Source: Phycisphaerales bacterium (GTDB taxonomy: Bacteria; Planctomycetota; Phycisphaerae; Phycisphaerales; UBA1924). Taken from it: 5,401 bases of DNA. The DNA is taken from positions 1-5,401 of the forward strand of contig JAJDDL010000385.1 of the NCBI GenBank assembly GCA_029260335.1. The letters are read 5' to 3'. Below the pieces are notes generated by a model, which did no database searches, was not told the origin of the DNA, and saw only the letters and a list, made by a program, of their open reading frames with translations. A program made the translations under genes and the position numbers. This document shows positions 1 through 5,401 of the stretch, piece after piece. How positions within the stretch are numbered: the first letter of the stretch is position 1; the number at the start of each line of letters is the position of its first letter.

Positions 1-423
1 GGCAACATAGATCCGCGATGAATCCACCAACGCGTGCCCCGCGATCGCCGACCGACCAACCAACATGCGACAGAGCATCCCCTCGCGGCACACCAGCCCC
101 ACCTCGGCCTGGACCTCCAGCGGTCCGATGACCAAGCTGGCAAGCACCACGGGACGTCGCTGGCGCTGGCCACTGCTCGGCCGCACCACCGACTCGCGAG
201 CCAAATCCGCCTCCACCCATGTGGTCACGCGTTCGGGCTTCTCGCGAATCACAACCTCAAAGCCGATTCGCTCTTCGTCGATCTCTCTAATCTTGGACAC
301 GTGCAGGGCGCTAGTTTTGGCGCCGGTGTCGACTTTGGCCCGAACTCTCTTAATCCCCCAAGCGGGGATATCGACACGCTCGCGCCAACCTAGAACTATC
401 GGATCCTCGCCGCCGTTGCTCAC
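1..423 (-). CDS. RimB-like ATP-dependent zinc protease family protein (retropepsin fold), C-terminus cut by window edge
   Basis: The reading frame is open for 141 codons from GTG at 421-423 to the left edge. The N-terminal part carries the family signature KVDTGAKTSALHV at residues 30-42. DTGA (32-35) matches the aspartic-protease active-site loop, and MLVGR (120-124) matches the second hydrophobic-hydrophobic-Gly element of retropepsin folds. A segment around 79-100 (VVRPSSG...RPVVLASLVIG) also fits the family known as 'ATP-dependent zinc protease' or RimB (Pfam PF05618). Known members are about 140-160 residues and end soon after a VDxSRxY-like motif, seen here at 133-139, so only a few residues should be missing. 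In Pseudomonas, RimB works with the RimK glutamate ligase on ribosomal protein S6; that role here is inference. An in-frame TAG at 427-429 rules out an upstream start, and AGGAG lies six bases before the GTG. The first 50 codons use some AT-rich codons (ATA, CTA, AGA) uncommon in the neighbours. Family assignment is strong; the substrate is unknown. Confidence 0.9.
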   Translation of the reverse strand, partial: MSNGGEDPIVLGWRERVDIPAWGIKRVRAKVDTGAKTSALHVSKIREIDEERIGFEVVIREKPERVTTWVEADLARESVVRPSSGQRQRRPVVLASLVIGPLEVQAEVGLVCREGMLCRMLVGRSAIAGHALVDSSRIYVA

Positions 424-429
424 TGCCTA

Positions 430-434
430 CTCCT
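430..434 (-). promoter_or_regulatory. Shine-Dalgarno site of the RimB-like protease gene
   Basis: The minus strand reads AGGAG, then six bases, then GTG. Because TAG is in frame two codons upstream of that GTG, this site and stop together fix the GTG start. The rest of the 67-base gap to proS (424-490) shows no clear terminator or promoter; only a weak 5-bp inverted repeat (GTCGC/GCGAC, about 438-456) is present. Confidence 0.7.
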
Positions 435-490
435 GGCGTCGCTTGAAATAGGCGACTTCAATGATAGACAGCTTCGCACGCACTCAGCGC

Positions 491-2326
491 TCAGGAACGC
501 TCTAATGTCTCTCGGCATCTGCCAACGACGTCGCCCAACGCCACCAGATCACCCTTGCCCGCAGATCCCCGACGCTTGAACTCGACCGAGCCCTCGGCCA
601 GCGCCTTGTCCCCGATCGTCAGCCGGATCGGCAGCCCGATCAGATCCGCGTCCTTGAACTTCACGCCCGGCCGCTCGTCGCGATCATCGATCAGCACGTC
701 TATGCCCGCGTCGGCTAGCTCTCCCGAGATCTGCCTGCACGCGTCGCGCTGGGCCCGGTCGTCGGGCTTCATGATTGTGATCAGCACGTGGTACGGCGCG
801 ATCGCGACCGGGAAGATGATGCCGTCGTCGTCGTGGCTCATCTCAACACACGCCGCGAGCGTGCGGCTGACGCCCAGCCCGTAGCACCCCATGATCACAC
901 TCTGTCGCTTCTGGTCCTGGTCCAACACCCCAAAGCCCACGGCATCGGAGTACTTGCAGCCCAGCTTGAAGATGTGCCCGACCTCGATCCCCCGCTGCTC
1001 GCGCAACACCGCGCCCTCGGCTCTGGGAGACGGATCCCCCGCGTTGGCATTGCGAATGTCAGCGACCTTGACGCGATTGGCGTCATCGAGCAAGGCCCCG
1101 AGCTCCCGCCGCCAGTTGAAGAACTTGACGTGGTGATCCGCCTCGTTCGCTCCCGATGCCCAGAACATCGCCTTGCCCTTCGCGGCATCGGTGCCCTGAG
1201 CCGAATCAGGGTCTACGACCAAGAGCACGTCATCTCGCTGAGCCGCGATCGCCGGGCCCACGAATCCGATGGCAAATCCCGCGGCCTTCGCCTGAGCCTC
1301 ATCGGCCAATGCAATCGCACTGCCCGCCGCGTCGCGAATCTTCCCCTCGTTGACTTCCTGATCGCCCCGCACGACACCGACGACCCATCGCGGACTCGCG
1401 TCCTCCCCGGCGTCGAACACCATGGTCTTGAGCATGTTCGGCGGCTTCACCTTCATGAACTTGCCGACCTCTTCAATGCTCCCCATCCTCGGAGTGTGGA
1501 CCTTGTCCAGATCCGCCAGCGCATCGCCATCAAAGCTCCAGGCCCGCTCGCCGATCTCGCACTTCTCGACGTTCGCCGCGTACCCCGTTGAATCACAGAT
1601 CAGGATCTTGTCCTCGCCGCTCTCGGCGTTGACCATGAACTCGTGGCTCGCAGATCCGCCGATCGGACCGCTCTCGGCTTCCACCACCGAGAAATCCAGC
1701 CCAAGCCTCTCAAAGACCCGGACATAGGCCGCGTACTGCGCGTCGTAGGTCTCGTCGAGCCCACCCGGCCCATCGACCGTGACGTGGAACGAGTACGCGT
1801 CCTTCATGATGAACTCGCGGCAGCGCAAAAGCCCCGCCCTCGGCCGGAACTCATCGCGAAACTTCGTCTGAATCTGATACACCGACACAGGCAGCTGCTT
1901 ATAGCTGTTAATGGAATGCTGAAAGATGTCGGTGATGACCTCCTCGTGCGTCGGGCCCAAAGCGTTCTCACGCCCATGCCGGTCATGCACCCGAAAGAGC
2001 AAGTCGCCATACGCCTCGTCCCGCCCGGTCGCCTTGTAAAGCTCGATCGGAATCACCGCCGGCATGAGCAACTCACTCGCTCCCGCCGCTTCCATCTCCT
2101 GACGCACGATCTCGGAGATCTTCATCAGGCTCCGCCACGCCAACGGCAAATAGCTATACACCCCTGCCCCGACCTGGCGGATGAACCCGGCCCGGCTGAG
2201 CAGGATGTGGCTCGGGGTCATGGCTTCTGCCGGGGCCTCGCGAGCGGTCGGAATCAGAGTCTGCGACCACCGCTTCACCTCGCCTCTGCGGGAGTTTCGA
2301 ATATTGCTCGTTGTTTGCTCAGTCAT
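491..2326 (-). CDS. proS: Prolyl-tRNA synthetase, bacterial type with editing domain
   Basis: This cytoplasmic class II aminoacyl-tRNA synthetase charges tRNA-Pro with proline. The 611-residue product is slightly longer than the usual ~570. Visible parts in order: an N-terminal catalytic segment (SQTLIPTAREAPAEA, 21-35; RAGFIRQVGAGVYSYLPL, 45-62); GPTHEEV (124-130); motif 2 FRDEFRPRAGLLRCREFIMK (156-175); an INS editing insertion of roughly 225-395, with Lys300 in the LKTMVF segment probably matching the conserved editing lysine of E. coli; HIFKLGCKYS (451-460); motif 3 GCYGLGVSR (480-488); and a C-terminal anticodon-binding domain (about 510-611, with IDDRDERPGVKFKDADLIG). The INS insertion marks it as the prokaryote-type enzyme, not the archaeal/eukaryal type. 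The frame stays open to 2461, but that extension overlaps the upstream gene and looks non-conserved. ATG at 2326 lacks a good ribosome binding site. GTG at 2278 (595 residues) follows GAGG at 4 bases and sits closer to the conserved N-terminus, so it is a serious alternative. It lies 73 bases after the MBL-fold gene. Confidence 0.97.
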   Translation of the reverse strand: MTEQTTSNIRNSRRGEVKRWSQTLIPTAREAPAEAMTPSHILLSRAGFIRQVGAGVYSYLPLAWRSLMKISEIVRQEMEAAGASELLMPAVIPIELYKATGRDEAYGDLLFRVHDRHGRENALGPTHEEVITDIFQHSINSYKQLPVSVYQIQTKFRDEFRPRAGLLRCREFIMKDAYSFHVTVDGPGGLDETYDAQYAAYVRVFERLGLDFSVVEAESGPIGGSASHEFMVNAESGEDKILICDSTGYAANVEKCEIGERAWSFDGDALADLDKVHTPRMGSIEEVGKFMKVKPPNMLKTMVFDAGEDASPRWVVGVVRGDQEVNEGKIRDAAGSAIALADEAQAKAAGFAIGFVGPAIAAQRDDVLLVVDPDSAQGTDAAKGKAMFWASGANEADHHVKFFNWRRELGALLDDANRVKVADIRNANAGDPSPRAEGAVLREQRGIEVGHIFKLGCKYSDAVGFGVLDQDQKRQSVIMGCYGLGVSRTLAACVEMSHDDDGIIFPVAIAPYHVLITIMKPDDRAQRDACRQISGELADAGIDVLIDDRDERPGVKFKDADLIGLPIRLTIGDKALAEGSVEFKRRGSAGKGDLVALGDVVGRCRETLERS

Positions 2327-2400
2327 GGGCTGCGACTGTAGGTCAACGTTCCGATCCGTTGGGAAGTCGCCCGCCTCGGATTGGACACTCCCGCGACCTC

Positions 2401-3087
2401 TTAGAACGGCCCCCGCCGCCCCCGATTCGCCACGAGATTGTCCCGCCCCGGAATCACCCAATCGGCGATCTCCACGACCTCCGCAAAGCTCTCGCGGGCC
2501 TGATCGACATCCGCGGCGGGCGTGATGACCTTGCCTTGCTCCAGATGCTCAACGGTCGCCACGGCGTCGCCGCAGATTACCGTCGTGCCGAGCGGCTCGC
2601 TGAGAATCAACCCGCACATCCCCGCCGAGACCCCCGGCAACGGAAACAAGCTGACCCCGGCAGCCAGCACATCGGGCGCAACCTCGCACGCCCGGATCAA
2701 GGCGATGTCCTTGGCAAGCGTCTCGCCCAACTCGTGATCGCCGCTCTCGGCCGCACGCCTTGCTTCCATGGCGAGCGCAATGCCCACGCCCTCACGCTCG
2801 GGCTCGTGGATCCACCAAGTGCTGTTCTCAAAGGCTGCCAGCCCGCGCATGGTCTCCGGCCGGAAGCTCGTCAGGAACACATGACTGATATCGCCGGACG
2901 TCAACCCCGCCCGCTCGCCCAATCGAGCAGCCATAACCTGCCCCGGCAAGCCCGGATCCACCAATATGGCCTTTTCCTCGGCCCGCACGAGCGTGCACGT
3001 CGCATGCCCGGTCCGCACGGGCGACTTCTCGTTCCACAGAGGATTCGCGGCCATCGTCCCGATACTCACAATCCGCACATCCATCAT
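2401..3087 (-). CDS. Metallo-beta-lactamase-fold protein with all canonical metal-ligand histidines lost
   Basis: The 228-residue product follows the layout of a small MBL-fold hydrolase. It has an early strand pair ending ILVDPGLPG (41-49), a strand plus loop at the ligand-motif position (VFLTSFRPETMRGL, 70-83), a second ligand-loop position (VSLFPLPGVSAGM, 145-157), VICGDAV (170-176), and a final VIPGRDN (211-217). Family members normally read THxHxDHxxGL, PGHTxGH, GD and PGH at these places. Here the first motif has Ser74, Arg76, Glu78 and Thr79 in place of H, H, D, H; the third ligand His is Val153; the last His is Arg215. Only Asp174 remains. The frame is intact and the framework is family-like, so this looks like a pseudoenzyme or a repurposed member, not decay. 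Two ATGs occur in tandem; the second (3084) is better spaced from GGGG at 3090-3093. A TTG-started extension to 3165 is less likely. It may head an operon with proS. Substrate or partner is unknown. Confidence 0.82.
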   Translation of the reverse strand: MMDVRIVSIGTMAANPLWNEKSPVRTGHATCTLVRAEEKAILVDPGLPGQVMAARLGERAGLTSGDISHVFLTSFRPETMRGLAAFENSTWWIHEPEREGVGIALAMEARRAAESGDHELGETLAKDIALIRACEVAPDVLAAGVSLFPLPGVSAGMCGLILSEPLGTTVICGDAVATVEHLEQGKVITPAADVDQARESFAEVVEIADWVIPGRDNLVANRGRRGPF

Positions 3088-3163
3088 GTCCCCAATGTAG
3101 CCGTCCTGCCGAATCTTCGCCGACAAACCCCCTCTTAACCCGCGTGGCAGGCATTCCGCCCGC

Positions 3164-3189
3164 AATCGCCGAAGGCGATTCAGGCGATT
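3164..3189. repeat. Compact inverted plus direct heptamer repeat in the divergent intergenic region
   Basis: AATCGCC (3164-3170), spacer GAA, GGCGATT (3174-3180) forms a perfect 7-bp inverted repeat. A second GGCGATT follows at 3183-3189, nine bases after the first, so the left arm can pair with either copy. There is no following T-run, so it is not a normal intrinsic terminator. It lies 77 bases upstream of the MBL-fold start and 115 bases upstream of the VWA start, where an operator could sit. The rest of 3088-3304 shows no promoter I could support by eye. Confidence 0.5.
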
Positions 3190-3291
3190 CGGTTATCCCC
3201 GTGACATCCTCGTTACGCACCACAACGAAACGATTCCGTACCTTCAGCGTTGAACCCTTGAGAAGAACACTGAACCCCGCGGACCAATCAC

Positions 3292-3297
3292 AGGGAG
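3292..3297 (+). promoter_or_regulatory. Shine-Dalgarno site of the VWA gene
   Basis: AGGGAG lies seven bases before ATG at 3305. The spacing is near optimal, and the protein then begins directly with a signal peptide, so site and start support each other. Confidence 0.75.
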
Positions 3298-3304
3298 CCC
3301 GAAC

Positions 3305-4483
3305 ATGCCTCGCCTCGCTCGCACGATCGCAATCTCGGCCCTCGCAGGCCTCGCCCCGCTGAGCCTCGCCCAGACCGAACAACTCTCGCCGGCTACCGAG
3401 CCGCACATTATCGAACAAGACCACAAGGCCGAGCGCCCGCTCGTGCAGATGGCCATCTTGCTCGATACGTCCGGCAGCATGGACGGCCTCATCGAGCAGG
3501 CCAAAACCCAGCTCTGGGCGATCGTCAACGAACTCGCCACCAGCAGGCGCGAGGGCCAGCCCCCGATCCTCGAGGTCTCGCTCTACGAGTACGGCAAGCA
3601 GTCCATCTCCCTCCAGGAAAACCAACTCCGACAGATCCTCCCGCTCACAAGCGACCTCGACGCAGTCAGCCAAGAGCTCTTCAAGCTTCGCACCAACGGC
3701 GGCGAGGAGTACTGCGGTGCAGTCATCGAAGCCGCGTCCAAGGGCCTGACCTGGTCCGAGGACCGCAACGTCCTCAAGATGATCGTGATCGCCGGCAACG
3801 AACCGTTCACACAGGGCGGCGTCGATTACCGCCAAGCCGTCCCCTACGCCATCTCCAAGGGCGTGATAGTCAACACCATCCATTGCGGCGACCGCCAGAC
3901 AGGCATCAGCACCGGCTGGGCCGACGGCGCTCGCCTGGGCGATGGCGAGTACTCGTTCATCGATCAGAACGCCGAGGTCGTCGTCATCGAGGCACCGCAA
4001 GACGAAGAGCTGATCAAACTCAGCGCCCGAATCAACAGCACCTACATCGCGTTCGGCGAAGAGGCAACTCTCGGCCTGCGTCGGCAGCTCGAAGCCGACA
4101 CCAGCGCAGGAGCGGCAAGCCCCCAACGCGCCGCCCAGCGCGCGACCGCCAAGTCCAGCGGCTTGTACCGCAACTCCAAGTGGGATCTGGTCGACGCGTT
4201 CAAGGAAGGCGAAGTCAAGCTCGAAGAGCTTGCAGAGATGGATGCCGAGGACCTGCCCGAAGAAATGAAGGACCTGAAGCCCGAAGATCGAGTTGCATAC
4301 GTGCAGGAGAAGCAGACCGAGCGGGAGGCAATCCAGAACCAGATCCAGGAACTCTCCAAGGCCCGAGACGCATTTGTCGCCGCCGAGCGTGCCAAGGGCG
4401 TCGAGGGTGAGACGCTCGAATCCGCACTGCTCAGAGCGATCCGCACGCAGGCCAAGCGTGTAGGCCTGCTGTTCGAGGAGTAG
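3305..4483 (+). CDS. Secreted von Willebrand factor type A domain protein
   Basis: The 392-residue product starts with a short basic N-terminus and hydrophobic stretch (residues 4-22), with likely signal peptidase I cleavage after SLA at 22, so it should be exported. The VWA domain covers about 45-250. Its metal-ion-dependent adhesion site shows DTSGS (54-58) and a threonine in LRTNGGEEYCGA (128-139). The usual third acidic residue position reads AGNEPF (163-168), with Asn165 where many VWA domains have Asp. GWADGARLGDGEYSFIDQN (204-222) also fits a subgroup of VWA proteins I associate with planctomycetes and Bacteroidota. The mature protein has only two cysteines, Cys137 and Cys194, which could form a disulfide. 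The C-terminal 295-370 is highly charged and helix-prone, probably coiled coil, with no membrane anchor seen. VWA domains usually bind protein partners through a divalent cation; the partner is unknown. The gene stands alone on the plus strand, divergent from the MBL-fold gene and convergent with the DUF1501 gene. Confidence 0.9.
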   Translation: MPRLARTIAISALAGLAPLSLAQTEQLSPATEPHIIEQDHKAERPLVQMAILLDTSGSMDGLIEQAKTQLWAIVNELATSRREGQPPILEVSLYEYGKQSISLQENQLRQILPLTSDLDAVSQELFKLRTNGGEEYCGAVIEAASKGLTWSEDRNVLKMIVIAGNEPFTQGGVDYRQAVPYAISKGVIVNTIHCGDRQTGISTGWADGARLGDGEYSFIDQNAEVVVIEAPQDEELIKLSARINSTYIAFGEEATLGLRRQLEADTSAGAASPQRAAQRATAKSSGLYRNSKWDLVDAFKEGEVKLEELAEMDAEDLPEEMKDLKPEDRVAYVQEKQTEREAIQNQIQELSKARDAFVAAERAKGVEGETLESALLRAIRTQAKRVGLLFEE

Positions 4484-4508
4484 TCCAACCAATCAGCCCA
4501 TGAAACAG

Positions 4509-4557
4509 CGACGGCGGTCGAGTGGCATTGCCACCGACCGCCGTCGTGTTCTTTTGG
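4509..4557 (+). terminator. Rho-independent terminator between convergent genes, possibly bidirectional
   Basis: CGACGGCGGTCG (4509-4520) pairs perfectly with CGACCGCCGTCG (4535-4546), and inside it GTGGC (4522-4526) pairs with GCCAC (4530-4534) around an ATT loop. One unpaired A (4521) interrupts the 17-bp stem. TGTTCTTTT follows on the plus strand, 25 bases past the VWA stop. On the minus strand the stem is followed by CTGTTTCAT, so it may also stop transcripts of the DUF1501 gene, whose stop codon is 30 bases away. The minus-strand tail is weaker. Confidence 0.85.
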
Positions 4558-4576
4558 TCCATTACAGCTCGAAGTC

Positions 4577-5401
4577 TTATCCCACTAAGCCCACCCGCTT
4601 GAACTCGTGGCCCGGCAAGAGCTTCTGCAGATTGTCATTACCTAGATGGCTCGTCACAAGCTCTGCCAGCACATCCCGAAAGTCAGTAGTGTGCAACAGG
4701 TCGCGCCCCTCGTGCAACTGATCAGGTGCCAGCCCCGGCCAAGCTGTGATCACCTTGCTCTGAGCCGCCGGGCCTCGCTTGACCGCACCGCCCAGCAGGA
4801 ACATGCAGTTCGCCCAACCGTGATCCGTGCCCCGGGTTCCATTCTCGGCTGCCGTGCGCCCGAAATCGGTGAGCGTCACGACAAGCGTGTCATCCATCCT
4901 CGGCCCCAGGTCTCGACAGAACGCATTCACCGCGTCACCAAGCGTCTGAGCGAGCGTCCCAAACGTGCCGCCCCCTCCCTGACCCTGGTTCGCGTGCGTG
5001 TCCCAACCACCGAAGTCGACCTCGGCCACTTCAAGCCCCACACCCGCCTTGATCAACCGGGCCACTTGCATAAGCCGACGAGCCAGTTCGGTCTGCGGAT
5101 ACGCCGCGGCTGGCTCATATTCTTCACCCGCGATCGCGCTGAGCTGCTCAACGCCCGAAAGCGTCGTCGTGCCCGCCTCATGCACGACTTGACGCGCATG
5201 ACCGGAATGTGATCCCGGCTCAACCTTGTACGCATGCTCTAAAGCTGCAAGCATCTGTGCACGCTTGTTGCCCCCGCCCGGCAATGTAAGATCGCGAACG
5301 CCACGGATCGCAAACGCCGGGGCTCGCCCGTGCAAGATCCTCGGCAGCGCATCGCCCACGGCGACGGCCCGCAATGGCCCAGACCCCTCGCTCGTCGCCA
5401 G
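4577..5401 (-). CDS. DUF1501 family protein, N-terminus cut by window edge
   Basis: The frame is open from the right edge to TAA at 4577-4579, giving 274 C-terminal residues of a family whose members are usually about 400-480 long. Visible DUF1501 (Pfam PF07394) hallmarks are LRAVAVGDALPRIL (10-23), VDFGGWDTHANQG (128-140), DDTLVVTLTDFGRTAAENG (170-188), GTDHGWAN (191-198), and a C-terminal TTDFRDVLAELVTSHLG (238-254) followed by PGHEF. The Asp/His-rich GGWDTH and GTDHG motifs fit the placement of DUF1501 near the alkaline phosphatase/sulfatase fold, where such residues bind metal; no activity is established. Family members are commonly exported through a Tat-type signal and often lie beside DUF1800 or DUF1549/DUF1553 genes. 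Here any signal and partner would be to the right of the window. A TTG at 5374 is an internal codon, not the start, because conserved sequence and the open frame continue upstream. It converges on the VWA gene across a shared terminator. Confidence 0.93.
   Translation of the reverse strand: MATSEGSGPLRAVAVGDALPRILHGRAPAFAIRGVRDLTLPGGGNKRAQMLAALEHAYKVEPGSHSGHARQVVHEAGTTTLSGVEQLSAIAGEEYEPAAAYPQTELARRLMQVARLIKAGVGLEVAEVDFGGWDTHANQGQGGGGTFGTLAQTLGDAVNAFCRDLGPRMDDTLVVTLTDFGRTAAENGTRGTDHGWANCMFLLGGAVKRGPAAQSKVITAWPGLAPDQLHEGRDLLHTTDFRDVLAELVTSHLGNDNLQKLLPGHEFKRVGLVG

Noticed and set aside
34..451. Two overlapping plus-strand open frames of 119 and 128 codons at the left edge.
   Set aside because: They are antisense to the RimB-like protease, whose DTGAKTSALHV signature is unambiguous.
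788..2341. Plus-strand open frames of 267 and 232 codons (788-1591, 1643-2341) opposite proS.
   Set aside because: Their products are Arg/Pro/His-rich shadows of the conserved synthetase on the other strand, with no family motifs.
2311..3138. A 275-codon plus-strand open frame opposite the MBL-fold gene.
   Set aside because: The minus strand reads a coherent MBL-fold framework. The plus product is Arg/His/Pro-rich and overlaps proS and intergenic sequence. Since the MBL active site is degenerate I reconsidered this frame, but found nothing recognisable in it.
3250..3278. TTGAAC at 3250-3255 as a -35 box for the VWA gene.
   Set aside because: At 17 bases spacing the -10 position reads AACCCC, so there is no sigma-70-like promoter here.
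3144..3362. A 72-codon plus-strand frame spanning the divergent intergenic region.
   Set aside because: It starts at GTG without a clear ribosome binding site, overlaps the VWA signal peptide out of frame and has no recognisable features.
2828..4492. A 554-codon open frame on the minus strand lying opposite the whole VWA gene and running into the MBL-fold gene.
   Set aside because: The VWA frame has a signal peptide, domain motifs and a ribosome binding site. The antisense product is Leu/Gly/Ala/Asp-rich without recognisable motifs, as expected for the reverse reading of a G+C-rich gene, and it crosses the divergent intergenic region.
5372..5374. TTG as start of the DUF1501 gene.
   Set aside because: The frame remains open to the edge and the family is far longer than 265 residues, so this is an internal leucine codon.

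Overview
The window looks like chromosomal DNA of a G+C-rich member of the Planctomycetota, possibly of the Phycisphaerae type. This is inferred from three things: a DUF1501 protein, a secreted VWA protein of a type I associate with planctomycetes and related phyla, and weak or variable ribosome binding sites. Nothing in the sequence fixes the genus. No tRNA, rRNA, CRISPR array, insertion sequence or integration site was seen.

Layout from left to right. Positions 1-423 (minus) hold a nearly complete RimB-like 'ATP-dependent zinc protease' (retropepsin fold) that starts with GTG; its last residues lie beyond the left edge. Positions 491-2326 (minus) encode a full-length bacterial-type prolyl-tRNA synthetase with its editing insertion. 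Positions 2401-3087 (minus) encode a metallo-beta-lactamase-fold protein in which every canonical metal-binding histidine is replaced. These three genes run in the same direction with gaps of 67 and 73 bases, so transcription in the order MBL-fold protein, proS, protease is plausible.

A 217-base divergent intergenic region (3088-3304) follows, with a compact inverted plus direct repeat. Positions 3305-4483 (plus) encode an exported von Willebrand A domain protein with a charged, probably coiled-coil C-terminus. A strong 17-bp hairpin (4509-4546) lies between this gene and the convergent DUF1501 gene (4577-5401, minus), which is cut at its N-terminus by the right edge.

The genes do not form one obvious pathway. 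proS and the RimB-like protease both touch translation (tRNA charging; possibly ribosomal protein S6 modification, by family analogy). The VWA and DUF1501 proteins belong to the exported or envelope repertoire. I do not see a new multi-gene system. The most unusual single item is the MBL-fold protein with a dismantled active site.
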